Positions 9,194 to 17,453 of a stretch of 64,000 bases of DNA are shown here, piece after piece. Origin of the DNA: an uncultured Ruminococcus sp. (lineage in GTDB: Bacteria > Bacillota > Clostridia > Oscillospirales > CAG-272); assembly GCA_902778145.1 (NCBI GenBank), contig CACYWW010000002.1, forward strand, positions 1 through 64,000. Direction: 5' to 3'. The position numbers were made by a program, and so were the translations under genes. The notes below the pieces were generated by a model. That model searched no databases. It saw nothing but the letters and a program-made list of their open reading frames with translations, and was not told where the DNA came from. Positions within the stretch are counted from its first letter, which is position 1. Each line of letters starts with the position of its first letter.

Positions 9194-10119
9194 ATTTTCT
9201 CCTTATCGATAAAGACGCTTTTTCCGGTGAGGTATGAAAGCGACCCGAGCCCGCGGTCAAAGGTGAGACGGTATGAGTAAAGCGCCTGATATTTATAGCC
9301 GCGTTTTTTGTCGTCGCGGTTGACGCCGTATTTTCCGTCGCCCAGAAGCGGATGACCGATATAAGCCATATGAGAGCGGATCTGATGCGTCTTTCCCGTT
9401 ATGAGTCTGACCTCGAGCAGACTGTCTCCGTCCTTTGACGATATGACGCGATACCCGGTGACTATCTTCACGCGGCCTTCCTTCGGCTTGTCATACACGG
9501 TGACCGTGTTGTTCGCGCTGTCCTTGTAAAGGTACGCGGTGAGCGTCGCCTCTGACGGCGACGGTATACCGTGAACGGCGCAGAGATAGTATTTTGAAAC
9601 GGTGCGCTCGCGTATCATTTCGTTCATATCGCGCAGGGCGGCGGCGTTTTTCGCCGCGATCACGAGACCGCCCGTATTCCTGTCTATCCTGTTGCAGAGA
9701 GCGGGGACGAAGGAATTTTCACCGTCCGGATCGTATTCGCCCTTGCGGTACAGATAAGCCTTGATATGCTCCGCAAGCGTTATGAGCTCGCCCGTGTCGT
9801 CAGGATGGCAGAGAAGTCCGGGACGCTTGTTGCAGACGATCACATTTTCGTCCTCATACGCGACGTCAAGAGACGGTGTCAGCGTATAGAAAGGATCGTG
9901 TTCGTATTTCTCCTCGAAGAATTCCGGCGCAAGGAAGCAGAGCACAACGTCGCCTTCATTCAGAACGGTGCCCGGCTCGGCTCTTTTCCGGTTGACCTTT
10001 ATTTTCTTCGTTCTTATGGCTTTATACATGAGCGCGGGCGGCAGCGTCCTCAGCGTCTTCTGTATGAATTTATCGAGCCTCTGACCCGCGTCGTTTTTAT
10101 TTACGGTGAATTCTTTCAC
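9169..10119 (-). CDS. RluA/RluD-family pseudouridine synthase
   Basis: 316 residues. Isomerises specific uridines in large-subunit rRNA. An N-terminal S4 RNA-binding domain (AGQRLDKFIQKTLRTLPPALMYKAIRTKKIKVNRKR) precedes the catalytic domain. The catalytic motif is CNRIDRNTGGLVIAAKN with Asp146; the usual HRLDxxTSG reads NRIDRNTGG. The RLITGKTHQIRSHMAYIGHPLLGD motif of the family follows. It overlaps the MBL gene stop by 4 bases (ATGA). The target base cannot be predicted from sequence alone. Confidence 0.92.
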   Translation of the reverse strand: MKEFTVNKNDAGQRLDKFIQKTLRTLPPALMYKAIRTKKIKVNRKRAEPGTVLNEGDVVLCFLAPEFFEEKYEHDPFYTLTPSLDVAYEDENVIVCNKRPGLLCHPDDTGELITLAEHIKAYLYRKGEYDPDGENSFVPALCNRIDRNTGGLVIAAKNAAALRDMNEMIRERTVSKYYLCAVHGIPSPSEATLTAYLYKDSANNTVTVYDKPKEGRVKIVTGYRVISSKDGDSLLEVRLITGKTHQIRSHMAYIGHPLLGDGKYGVNRDDKKRGYKYQALYSYRLTFDRGLGSLSYLTGKSVFIDKEKIWFYGDFR

Positions 10120-10934
10120 AGCAGTATCGTCTGATCTCCGTCCTTTGCGACGTAGTGCTCCTTCACGCCGAGCTCGTCCATCCAGCCGCGGACGATTATC
10201 GTTTTGAATACGTGCGTGTTATAGCCCTTGCCGGCGTCGTTGTTCCAGAGCCAGAGCGGAGTGCACCAGATACATGCCGACGGCGCTATCGCCTCATAAA
10301 CATCGCGCTCGACGCCGTTCTGACCGTGGTGAGCCATCTGTACGATGTCGCTCTTCAGCTTTTCGCCGTGCATGGAGAGCAGCTTTGCGCCGGCGTCCCA
10401 GCCGAGATCGCCCAGGAACATAACGGTCTTGCCGCCGAGCGTCATGCGGAACACGGATGTTGAGTTGTTGACGGCGTTGTCCGTGTATACGGGATCGAAA
10501 GTGTAGAGGAATTCGAACGTCGCGCCCCTGACCGTGTATACGTCATCCTGAGAGACGATGCAGATCCTGTCGGCGAAAAGCGGAAGCACCTCGTAAAACT
10601 CGGCGACGGTGTGCGCCTCCCAATTCTCGTATTTGTCGAAGTACTGAAACGACGGGAAACTGAAATAAAGACGGTCGAAGGTAAAGTCGTCCCGGTGAGT
10701 CCTCATCAGCTGTACGAAGGCGGAAATATGGTCGTCGTGCGCGTGGGAGAGGAACCACGCGTCTATATGCGGGACGCTCTGACCGGAGATCTCACGCAGG
10801 TTAGCAAGGAGCTTCTCCGCGTCAAAGGCGTAACCGCCGTCTATCATTATAAGCCCGCCCTCCTCGGTCGTGACTATGAAGCTGTTCATCTGTCTGCCGC
10901 TTTCGGAGGTGAGCATGCGTATCGCGTTTTTCAT
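10116..10934 (-). CDS. Metallo-beta-lactamase-fold hydrolase
   Basis: 272 residues. The zinc motif HxHxDH is LSHAHDDHISAF, followed by FLGDLGWDAG and QMAHHGQNG, the later metal ligands. Together with the FRMTLGGKTVMFLGDLG stretch this resembles the ComEC/Rec2-type branch of the superfamily. There is no signal peptide and no membrane segment, so it is a free-standing cytoplasmic hydrolase. The substrate is unknown. It sits between nth (38-base gap) and the pseudouridine synthase (4-base overlap), apparently in one operon. Confidence 0.85.
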   Translation of the reverse strand: MKNAIRMLTSESGRQMNSFIVTTEEGGLIMIDGGYAFDAEKLLANLREISGQSVPHIDAWFLSHAHDDHISAFVQLMRTHRDDFTFDRLYFSFPSFQYFDKYENWEAHTVAEFYEVLPLFADRICIVSQDDVYTVRGATFEFLYTFDPVYTDNAVNNSTSVFRMTLGGKTVMFLGDLGWDAGAKLLSMHGEKLKSDIVQMAHHGQNGVERDVYEAIAPSACIWCTPLWLWNNDAGKGYNTHVFKTIIVRGWMDELGVKEHYVAKDGDQTILL

Positions 10935-10972
10935 AATATCGTCTTCCTGTTATATATATTTATTGTATTATA

Positions 10973-11629
10973 CTACTTGCTTTGTTCCGTGTCAAGGCGG
11001 TTTTTGCAAATGTCGGATAAAATACAGCTGTCGCAGCGCGGAGAGCGCGCGGAACAGACCTCTCGCCCGAACATCACGAGGCGGTGGCAGAGATCCGCCT
11101 GCTCCCGCGGCTCCACGATCCCTGAAAGCTCGCGCTCCGTTTTCTCGGGAGACAGCGGCTTCCCGTCGCCGACGAGCCCGAGACGCGCCGAGATCCTGAT
11201 GCAGTGCGTGTCCGCGACGATCGCGGGCTTGTCATAAATGTCGCCGAGGATCAGATTGGCGATCTTCCGCCCGACACCCGGGAGCGTGAGAAGATCCTCC
11301 ATCGTATCGGGGACTTTGCCGCCGTATACGGAAACGATCCGCTGCGACATACCGACGAGATCGCGCGCCTTGCTGTTGTAAAGACCGCAGGAGAATATGT
11401 ATCTGCCGACGTCGGCGGGATCCGCCTCAGCCATCGCGTACGCGTCGGGATAGGCCGCGAAAAGCGCGGGGCAAACGATATTCACGCGAGCGTCCGTGCA
11501 CTGCGCCGAAAGGCGCCCCATCACAAGAAGGCGGAAGGGATCGCCCTCGTAACGCAGGGCGCATTCCGCTGACGGATATTTTTTCCGGAGCCGTGAAACG
11601 ACCTCCGAGGCGAGTTCTGTTTTTTTCAT
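10973..11629 (-). CDS. nth: Endonuclease III
   Basis: 218 residues. DNA glycosylase/AP lyase for oxidised pyrimidines. The helix-hairpin-helix with catalytic Lys is LPGVGRKIANLILGD and the catalytic Asp is in VADTHCIRI. The C-terminal 4Fe-4S cluster is ligated by CSARSPRCDSCILSDIC (C-x6-C-x2-C-x5-C). It is the first gene of a minus-strand operon. On that strand TATAAT at 11686-11681 overlaps the -10 element of the divergent plus-strand gene, so the two promoters appear to face each other over the same bases. Confidence 0.96.
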   Translation of the reverse strand: MKKTELASEVVSRLRKKYPSAECALRYEGDPFRLLVMGRLSAQCTDARVNIVCPALFAAYPDAYAMAEADPADVGRYIFSCGLYNSKARDLVGMSQRIVSVYGGKVPDTMEDLLTLPGVGRKIANLILGDIYDKPAIVADTHCIRISARLGLVGDGKPLSPEKTERELSGIVEPREQADLCHRLVMFGREVCSARSPRCDSCILSDICKNRLDTEQSK

Positions 11630-11656
11630 GTTTTTGTCTCTTTTTTTAAAAAAAGC

Positions 11657-11685
11657 TTGAATTTTGCGTAACGTAGTGTTATTAT
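11657..11685 (+). promoter_or_regulatory. Sigma-A promoter for the acyltransferase-like gene
   Basis: TTGAAT (11657-11662), a 17-base spacer, then TATTAT (11680-11685). A GGGAGAA ribosome site precedes the ATG at 11728. The -10 overlaps a TATAAT on the opposite strand that would serve nth. Confidence 0.65.
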
Positions 11686-11727
11686 ATGGTATAAACTAAA
11701 CTGAAAATAAACTCAGGGAGAATTATA

Positions 11728-12570
11728 ATGAACAGACCTGACGGAAAAAGAATAAAGAATGCCGACCCGATGTATCAGGTCGCGGCTTTCATAATGGACA
11801 AACGCGTGGACTCCATGAATATGATAACCGTGGATATCCCGCTCGATCCGGTGAACGCGTATATCCATAAGGTGAGAAACGAACGCGGTGTGGCGCTGTC
11901 CCCGATGGGGATATTGCTCGCCGGATACCTGCGCACCGCGTGCGAATATCCGGCGCTCAACCGGTTCGTCGTCAACAAACGCATATATACGAGGAACGAA
12001 TTCTGCGCGGGGCTCGTCGTTCTCAAGGCCGGAGGCGAAGAGGGCACGATGTCGAAGATCTACTTCGACATGAACGACACGGTCTTTGACGTTCAGCACA
12101 AGATAGATGAATACATAGAAAAGAACCGCAATACGGAGAACAGCAACTCGACCGACGATATCATAAGAAAGCTTCTGAAGGTCCCGGGGCTCTGCGCCTT
12201 CGGCGTCGGGATGTTCAAATTCCTTGACAGACACGGGATGCTCCCGAAGAAGATAATCGACGCGTCGCCCTTCCACGAATCGCTTCTGATATCGAATCTC
12301 GCGAGCATCAGAACGAACCACATTTATCACCACGTATACGAATTCGGTACGACGAGCGTCGGCATAACGATGGGAAATCCCCGCGTGGTGCCGAGACTCA
12401 GACGCGACGAGGTCGTATTTGAGCGGACGCTTCCGCTCGGCGTCGTCATGGACGAGCGCATCTGCTCGGGCTCCTATTTTTCCTCGGCTTTCAAGTGCCT
12501 TACAAGGTACATGAAGGATCCGACGCTGCTTGAGACTCCGCCGGAGAAGATAAACCGGGACGAGGTCTGA
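11728..12570 (+). CDS. CoA-dependent acyltransferase-fold protein lacking the catalytic His
   Basis: 280 residues, similar over its length to the catalytic domain of 2-oxo acid dehydrogenase E2 subunits and chloramphenicol acetyltransferase. It starts directly with the domain: no lipoyl or peripheral-subunit-binding domain. The C-terminal E2 signature D-H-R-x-x-D-G aligns with D242-E243-R244-I245-C246-S247-G248, so both catalytic residues (His and Asp) are replaced, by Glu and Ser. The ISNLASIRTNHIYHHVYEFGTTSVGITMG stretch corresponds to the trimer-interface region of E2. It may be a non-catalytic or repurposed member. The gene has its own promoter and overlaps the convergent decarboxylase gene by 71 bases. 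Confidence 0.8.
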   Translation: MNRPDGKRIKNADPMYQVAAFIMDKRVDSMNMITVDIPLDPVNAYIHKVRNERGVALSPMGILLAGYLRTACEYPALNRFVVNKRIYTRNEFCAGLVVLKAGGEEGTMSKIYFDMNDTVFDVQHKIDEYIEKNRNTENSNSTDDIIRKLLKVPGLCAFGVGMFKFLDRHGMLPKKIIDASPFHESLLISNLASIRTNHIYHHVYEFGTTSVGITMGNPRVVPRLRRDEVVFERTLPLGVVMDERICSGSYFSSAFKCLTRYMKDPTLLETPPEKINRDEV

Positions 12571-13873
12571 CGACGGTACAGCGCTCTATACCGCAGGCCA
12601 GAAGGATCCTCACGCATTTTGCGTCGATCAGCTCGCCGCAGACGACCGGGCTTACAGCCGGCGGGCAGCCTATATTCGCGTCACAGCAGATCCTGCCCTC
12701 GCATTCCCGCGTCGGCAGGGTCTCTTTTTGCGAAAAGAAAGCCTCCCTTATCCCGAGGACGCGCTCCGGGATATACGGCTCGGGGCGCTTTGACTCAACA
12801 GGCTCCCTCGCGGGGAGCGCGCCGAGCGCCTTCACAAGCCTTGAAAGTCCTCGGGCGCCGGTCTGCGGTGTTATCATGAACGTTATCGCTTCCGCGTCAT
12901 GAAATTCCGGATATATTCCGAGACCGGTAAGATACGAGGCGACGCTGTCGCCCGTGTATCCGCGGCTTCCCGGAAACAGCGTTATCTTAAGCGGTTCGTC
13001 CCCGTACAGACGCCAGCCCTGTGAGGACAGGGCTTTTTTTGCCGCGTCCGCGTGTGTGATGAAGCGCGACAGCGCGCGCGTGCAGCTTTGAAGATAGGCG
13101 TTCAGTCTGTCAAGACTTTCGAGTATGAGATAAGACGGTGAGGTGGAAGCGAACGCCGACAGCGCCGTGCGCACCTCGTCCTCCGTGAAGACCGACGTGT
13201 GCAGATACGCGGCGCCTGTCAGCGCGGGAAGCGTTTTATGCGCGGACGTACAGCAGACGTCGGCGCCCTGCGTTATCGGATCCGCGGGCTCCTTCAGAAA
13301 ATGAAGATACGCGCCGTGCGCCGAGTCGACGAGAAGATATATCCCCAGTCTGCGGCACACAGCGGATATCGGCCTTACGTCGGTCATTTTGCCGAGATAG
13401 TCCGGCGTCGTTATATAGACCGCGTCAGGCAGTTCCGCCGCGTTTTCTATATCCTCCGCCGTTACCGAGACGGAGACGTATCCGTCGCCCGGATGAGGCG
13501 CGATCCACGATACGCGGGCGTCGGTCATCGCCGCGGCTGTTATGAAGGAACGGTGCGCGTTCCGCCCGGCGAGGATCTTTGCCGGCCTTCCGAGCCTCTC
13601 CGTCAGCATGAAGACCATCGCGCGGACGCAGAGAGACGAGCCCTCCGCCGAATAATATGTCGGACATCCGAAAAGGCGCGACGCGTTTTTCTCGGAGCAG
13701 GCAATTATGCCGTGCGGCGAAAAAAGCTCGTCAGCGCCGTCTGTTTCTGTTATATCGTCTGCCTCAAAGCCGCAGAAAGCCAAGCCCTTGTGTCCCGGTG
13801 TGTGGAGACGCAGGGGCTTTTTTCTTTTGTACTCTTCAATAAAATCAACTATCGGAGTCTTCATCTTCATCAC
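12500..13873 (-). CDS. Orn/Lys/Arg decarboxylase-family PLP protein
   Basis: 457 residues, fold-type I PLP enzyme. Family hallmarks are RLHTPGHKG near the N-terminus, YSAEGSSLCVRAMVF, HRSFITAAAM, and the PLP-lysine motif VCCTSAHKTLPALTGAAYLH with the Schiff-base Lys after SAH. It is shorter than the degradative decarboxylases and resembles the SpeA/YaaO-like short form found in Firmicutes, whose substrate (Arg, Lys or Orn) is not obvious. The C-terminal domain is Cys-rich (ECEGRICCDANIGCPP). The 5' end overlaps the 3' end of the SCIFF maturase by 29 bases, and the 3' end overlaps the convergent acyltransferase-like gene. Confidence 0.88.
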   Translation of the reverse strand: MMKMKTPIVDFIEEYKRKKPLRLHTPGHKGLAFCGFEADDITETDGADELFSPHGIIACSEKNASRLFGCPTYYSAEGSSLCVRAMVFMLTERLGRPAKILAGRNAHRSFITAAAMTDARVSWIAPHPGDGYVSVSVTAEDIENAAELPDAVYITTPDYLGKMTDVRPISAVCRRLGIYLLVDSAHGAYLHFLKEPADPITQGADVCCTSAHKTLPALTGAAYLHTSVFTEDEVRTALSAFASTSPSYLILESLDRLNAYLQSCTRALSRFITHADAAKKALSSQGWRLYGDEPLKITLFPGSRGYTGDSVASYLTGLGIYPEFHDAEAITFMITPQTGARGLSRLVKALGALPAREPVESKRPEPYIPERVLGIREAFFSQKETLPTRECEGRICCDANIGCPPAVSPVVCGELIDAKCVRILLACGIERCTVVRPRPGLSSPAESQAASDPSCTL

Positions 13874-15239
13874 AGATCCGGGTGATCTCGGCGGCTATCG
13901 CGCATTCAAGGCGTTTTTTGAACAGGTCGCAGCCGTAGCCGTAAACACCGTTCACGGAGCCTTTGGAGTGATAGGCGTTGGCGGCGCAGCCGCCCGCGCA
14001 GTAAAGACGCGCCCAGCAGCTTCTGCACTCTTCCCGCGCGTATACGTTGCAGGAGGCGAATTCATCCTGACGCTCCGTATTCGTCACGCCGTGCCAGATG
14101 TCGCCCAGACGGAATTTTTCCTCACCGACGAACTGATGGCAGGGGTAGAGATCGCCCTGCGGCGTCACGGCGAGATATTCGGTGCCCGAACCGCAGCCGG
14201 AGATGCGCTTATATATGCACGGACCGTCCTCAAGGTCGATCATGTAGTGGTAGAACGTGAACGGCCTGCCCTCCCTGCGGCGCTTGATCATAAGCTCCGC
14301 AAGCTTCTTGTACTGCTCGAATATGACCGGCTTGTCCTCCTCTGTCAGAGCCGAAGGACTGTCCGGCGGGGCAACGACCGGTTCCATCGAAAGCTCGGTG
14401 AAACCGAGGTCGAGCATCGTCTTTATGTCCTCGAGAAAATCCGGGTTGTAATGCGTGAAGGTGCCGCGCATATAATAAGACTTATCACCGCGCAGAGCGA
14501 CGAGCTTCTGAAACTTCGGGACTATGACGTCGTAGCTGCCGCGGCCTTTTGCGTCGATCCTGAATCTGTCGTGCACCTCGCGCCTGCCGTCAAGCGAGAG
14601 AACGACGTTCGACATCTCGCGGTTTGCGAAGTCTATGACATCGTCGTTTATGCCCATGCCGTTCGTCGTCAGCGTGAAACGGAAATTTTTGTTGTATTTG
14701 CCTTCGATCGAGCGCGCGTAGGCGACGAGCCTCTTCACGACGTCGAAATTGAGCAGCGGCTCCCCGCCGAAAAAGTCGACCTCGAGATTGCGGCGGCTGC
14801 CGGAGTTTTCGATCAGGAAATCGAGCGCTCTTTTACCGACCTCAAAGCTCATCAGCGCGGATTCGCCGTGATATCTGCCCTGACCCGCAAAGCAGTATGA
14901 ACAGCGCAGATCGCACGCGTGCGAGACGTGCAGGCAAAGCGCCTTTATGACGCCCGCCGTGCGTTTTTTCAGCTCCGGCGCCATATCGGCGAAGGTATCG
15001 TCGGTGAACAGCGCGCCTGACTGCTTCAGCCCTTCTATCTGTCCGAGACATTCGGCGACGTCTTCACGACTGACGTCTTTGTCCTTGTATTTTTCATATA
15101 TCCGGTCGAGAAGCTCGTCCCGTCCGGTCTCCCCGTACATCGATATCGCGTCGTACGCCATATCGTCCACGACGTGGACGGAACCGGAGCAGACGTCGAT
15201 CACTATGTTGAGATACTTGAATTTGTATTGATGTACCAT
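13845..15239 (-). CDS. scfB: SCIFF peptide radical-SAM maturase
   Basis: 464 residues. Radical-SAM enzyme that installs thioether bonds on the SCIFF peptide. An N-terminal peptide-binding (RRE-like) region (VHQYKFKYLNIVIDVCSGSVHVVDD) is followed by the radical-SAM motif CDLRCSYCFAGQGRYHGESALMS. FFGGEPLLNFD and LTTNGMGINDDVIDFAN come next. The C-terminal SPASM/twitch domain is Cys-rich (CGSGTEYLAVTPQGDLYPCHQF, CRSCWARLYCAGGCAANAYH) and should bind auxiliary 4Fe-4S clusters. It lies 48 bases downstream of the precursor gene, with a terminator hairpin between them. The pair is highly characteristic of Clostridia. Confidence 0.96.
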   Translation of the reverse strand: MVHQYKFKYLNIVIDVCSGSVHVVDDMAYDAISMYGETGRDELLDRIYEKYKDKDVSREDVAECLGQIEGLKQSGALFTDDTFADMAPELKKRTAGVIKALCLHVSHACDLRCSYCFAGQGRYHGESALMSFEVGKRALDFLIENSGSRRNLEVDFFGGEPLLNFDVVKRLVAYARSIEGKYNKNFRFTLTTNGMGINDDVIDFANREMSNVVLSLDGRREVHDRFRIDAKGRGSYDVIVPKFQKLVALRGDKSYYMRGTFTHYNPDFLEDIKTMLDLGFTELSMEPVVAPPDSPSALTEEDKPVIFEQYKKLAELMIKRRREGRPFTFYHYMIDLEDGPCIYKRISGCGSGTEYLAVTPQGDLYPCHQFVGEEKFRLGDIWHGVTNTERQDEFASCNVYAREECRSCWARLYCAGGCAANAYHSKGSVNGVYGYGCDLFKKRLECAIAAEITRICDEDEDSDS

Positions 15240-15254
15240 GATCCTTACATTCTT

Positions 15255-15280
15255 AAAACGCCGCCTTGCGGCGGCGTTTT
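15255..15280 (-). terminator. Hairpin between SCIFF precursor and maturase
   Basis: A perfect 11-bp stem AAAACGCCGCC / GGCGGCGTTTT (15255-15265, 15270-15280) with a 4-base loop reads as a terminator on either strand. On the minus strand it sits between the scfA stop and the scfB start. It would make the short precursor transcript abundant and the maturase transcript a read-through product. Confidence 0.8.
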
Positions 15281-15287
15281 AATATTC

Positions 15288-15434
15288 TTATTTGTTTTTG
15301 TTCTCGCAGCTCTGATTTGCTATGCCGCAGCTCGTTTTGCAGGCTGACTGGCAGGAAGTCTGGCATTCGCCGCAGCCGCCGTTCTTCGCGCTCGCGCACA
15401 GATCGCGGGTCTTTATAGTTTTGATGTGCTTCAT
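15288..15434 (-). CDS. scfA: SCIFF RiPP precursor (six cysteines in forty-five residues)
   Basis: 48 residues, read directly on the minus strand. The N-terminus is MKHIKTIKTRDLCASAKNGG and the C-terminal part is CGECQTSCQSACKTSCGIAN followed by QSCENKNK. The six conserved cysteines are C21, C24, C28, C32, C36 and C43; C13 is an extra one. The leader MKHIKTI and the SCQSACKTSC core match the family strongly. AGGAGGG precedes the ATG by a good distance. The product is cross-linked by the adjacent maturase; its cellular role is not established. The gene is short enough to be missed by length-filtered gene calling. Confidence 0.96.
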   Translation of the reverse strand: MKHIKTIKTRDLCASAKNGGCGECQTSCQSACKTSCGIANQSCENKNK

Positions 15435-15464
15435 TTATAAGCCCTCCTGTGTGATTATTCGATT

Positions 15465-15505
15465 TATATTACCACAATTCCGCGGATTTGTCAAGTGGTA
15501 ATATA
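15465..15505 (-). promoter_or_regulatory. scfA promoter framed by an 11-bp inverted repeat
   Basis: Minus-strand TTGACA (15494-15489), a 17-base spacer and TAATAT (15471-15466) form the promoter for the SCIFF precursor. Perfect 11-bp arms TATATTACCAC (15465-15475) and GTGGTAATATA (15495-15505) flank a 19-base centre. One arm covers the -10 and the other abuts the -35. This geometry suggests a dimeric regulator site, or DNA able to form a cruciform; no regulator is identified. Confidence 0.7.
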
Positions 15506-15533
15506 TAATAATAAATGAACGTACTCCGATTTT

Positions 15534-17387
15534 TCAGCATTCTCCCAGGACGATCAGCTCGTCGTCCTCGGAAAGCTCCACCGTTTCTTCAAGCGGGAGA
15601 TTGAATCTTCCGTGCTTCTCGGAGTCGAGACAGCCGAGCATCACGCAATTGTTTTCATACATCGCGTGCCTCAGCTCGCGCACGGTGAAGGAGCCCGTCA
15701 GCCCCATGGAGCCTGCGTTCTTGAGGTACAGCTCGTTGCCCTCGTTCGACAAAAGCTCACGGAACACGTCCATAAGCTCGGGGCTTTCCGATATCTGCGA
15801 AAGGATGAGCGAGGACATGCTCGAGGCGACGAGAAAGTCCGTGTGATCGCCGCTTCCTACGAGCTTCTGATTGTGCTCCTTCTGCATCTCCATCGTGATG
15901 TTGAACGAAAGCCCGAACCTCTTTCTTATATCGCGGAGATTGAGCAGAAGGAATACGGCGTCCATATCCGCCTTTTCCGGGTCGCCGTCATGGTCGCTCA
16001 GAATGACTATATGCTGAGCCATTTTCGAGAGCTCCCGGAGCACTTTTTCCGAGCGCGGATTGCCGCGGTAGTAGTTGAGGGTCAGATTTCTTTCGTCCGC
16101 TGCCTTCTGCAGCTCTTCGCGCTCCTCCTCTGTCGTCTTCTGACCGGCGAGGTAAACGTGGGAAATGTTCTCGGGAAGCTCCTGCAGGATGACGGGCAGC
16201 GTTTCGTTGTGGCCGATTATGACCGTGTCCGTCAGATCCTCTGACAGACCTGAGCTTACGACGGTCGTTCCGGCCATATCGGAAAGCGACCCGCTCTTCA
16301 GCTTTGCGGAATCGTTGTCGTCTGAGAAAACGAGTATCCTGTCCGTCTCAAGTATACGAAGGTCGGACGGCGGATTTATCGTTACCTTGTCTTTGCGCAG
16401 TATACCGACGGGAACGGCTCCGTCAAGCCTGATCATCAGCTCCCCGAACGTCAGCCCCGCAGACTCCGGAATGTCCGAGAGATAGAATTCCGAGCCTTCG
16501 AAATTGAATATCTCCCTGAAGGCCTCGGAAAGCCCGGTCTGTGTGCACGAGTGCGCGACCATCTTCGCCATTATGTTGTTCGTCTGAAGCGTCAGGATGT
16601 TGTTGTCCTTCGCGAGAGACGGCGGAAAACGGTATTCGTTCTTCGAGATTATGGCGTTGACTCTTATGCCGCTCACGTTCTTTTCCTTCAGAAGCGTTGA
16701 GACGGCGAGGACGGATTTTATGGTCCTCATGTCGTCCGTAGGACTGATTATGACCGTCCTGCACGTCTCGATCGAACATTTTTCAAGAGATACGGGGTCG
16801 GTTATATCGACAGTCCTGCAGATGATCCGCACGTTTTTCGGTATCTCCAGGTTGTCCTTAAGATCCTGTTCGATCTCCTCACGGTCCATGTCCTCCGCCA
16901 CCACTATACGCGCGGGCTTTCCGGACGACGCGAGGATGAGCTGACGGATGAGCGTGTATTCACCCGGGCTGAAGCCGAGGATGATTATATGGCCCTTTTC
17001 GAGCACCATTGAATTCCCTCTTTTGAGGTTGTCGATCTTCTCCTCTATCGCGCTCGTGATAATACCTATCAGCACGCTCGTGAACAGGACGCCGGCGATC
17101 GCCGTCACGGACATCAGTATGACGTAACCGGGGCTCCCGTCTTCAAATGACGGCATCCAGGCGTTGATGACCGTGGCTATACTGTCCCAGAAGACCGAGG
17201 CGGTCTCGCCTTCTTCGTTGAATCTGAACAGGATGATGAGAGCGGCGATGATCACCGCGAGCAGTATCGAGGCTATTATCAGGATGCGGATCAGAACGAG
17301 CGAGCCGCCGGTCATCCGGTTGTCGAACCAGTATCTGAAGCGGTCCTTCAGAGAAAACCGCGTCTTGTCCTTTTTCTTTTTGCTCAT
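15534..17387 (-). CDS. CASTOR/POLLUX-like ion channel with RCK domains
   Basis: 617 residues. The N-terminus is basic and cytoplasmic, followed by a membrane helix at about 28-52. A pore-like region (SIATVINAWMPSFEDGSPGYVILMSVTAIAGVLFTSVLIGIITSAIEEKI) follows up to about residue 118. After this come two TrkA-N/RCK Rossmann modules: one beginning KGHIIILGFSPGEYTLIRQL, the other DTVIIGHNETLPVILQELP. The layout matches the CASTOR/POLLUX family of plant nuclear ion channels and their bacterial homologues. The usual GYG/GYGD selectivity filter is not evident, so ion preference is uncertain. A strong AGGAGG precedes the ATG. It follows the glycerophosphodiesterase gene by 66 bases. Confidence 0.85.
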   Translation of the reverse strand: MSKKKKDKTRFSLKDRFRYWFDNRMTGGSLVLIRILIIASILLAVIIAALIILFRFNEEGETASVFWDSIATVINAWMPSFEDGSPGYVILMSVTAIAGVLFTSVLIGIITSAIEEKIDNLKRGNSMVLEKGHIIILGFSPGEYTLIRQLILASSGKPARIVVAEDMDREEIEQDLKDNLEIPKNVRIICRTVDITDPVSLEKCSIETCRTVIISPTDDMRTIKSVLAVSTLLKEKNVSGIRVNAIISKNEYRFPPSLAKDNNILTLQTNNIMAKMVAHSCTQTGLSEAFREIFNFEGSEFYLSDIPESAGLTFGELMIRLDGAVPVGILRKDKVTINPPSDLRILETDRILVFSDDNDSAKLKSGSLSDMAGTTVVSSGLSEDLTDTVIIGHNETLPVILQELPENISHVYLAGQKTTEEEREELQKAADERNLTLNYYRGNPRSEKVLRELSKMAQHIVILSDHDGDPEKADMDAVFLLLNLRDIRKRFGLSFNITMEMQKEHNQKLVGSGDHTDFLVASSMSSLILSQISESPELMDVFRELLSNEGNELYLKNAGSMGLTGSFTVRELRHAMYENNCVMLGCLDSEKHGRFNLPLEETVELSEDDELIVLGEC

Positions 17388-17453
17388 TCGTTTTTCCTCC
17401 TGCTTTTTTCGGTGGTCCGGATCGATTCAAAGTGTCGGGGGAAACTTTTCTGT

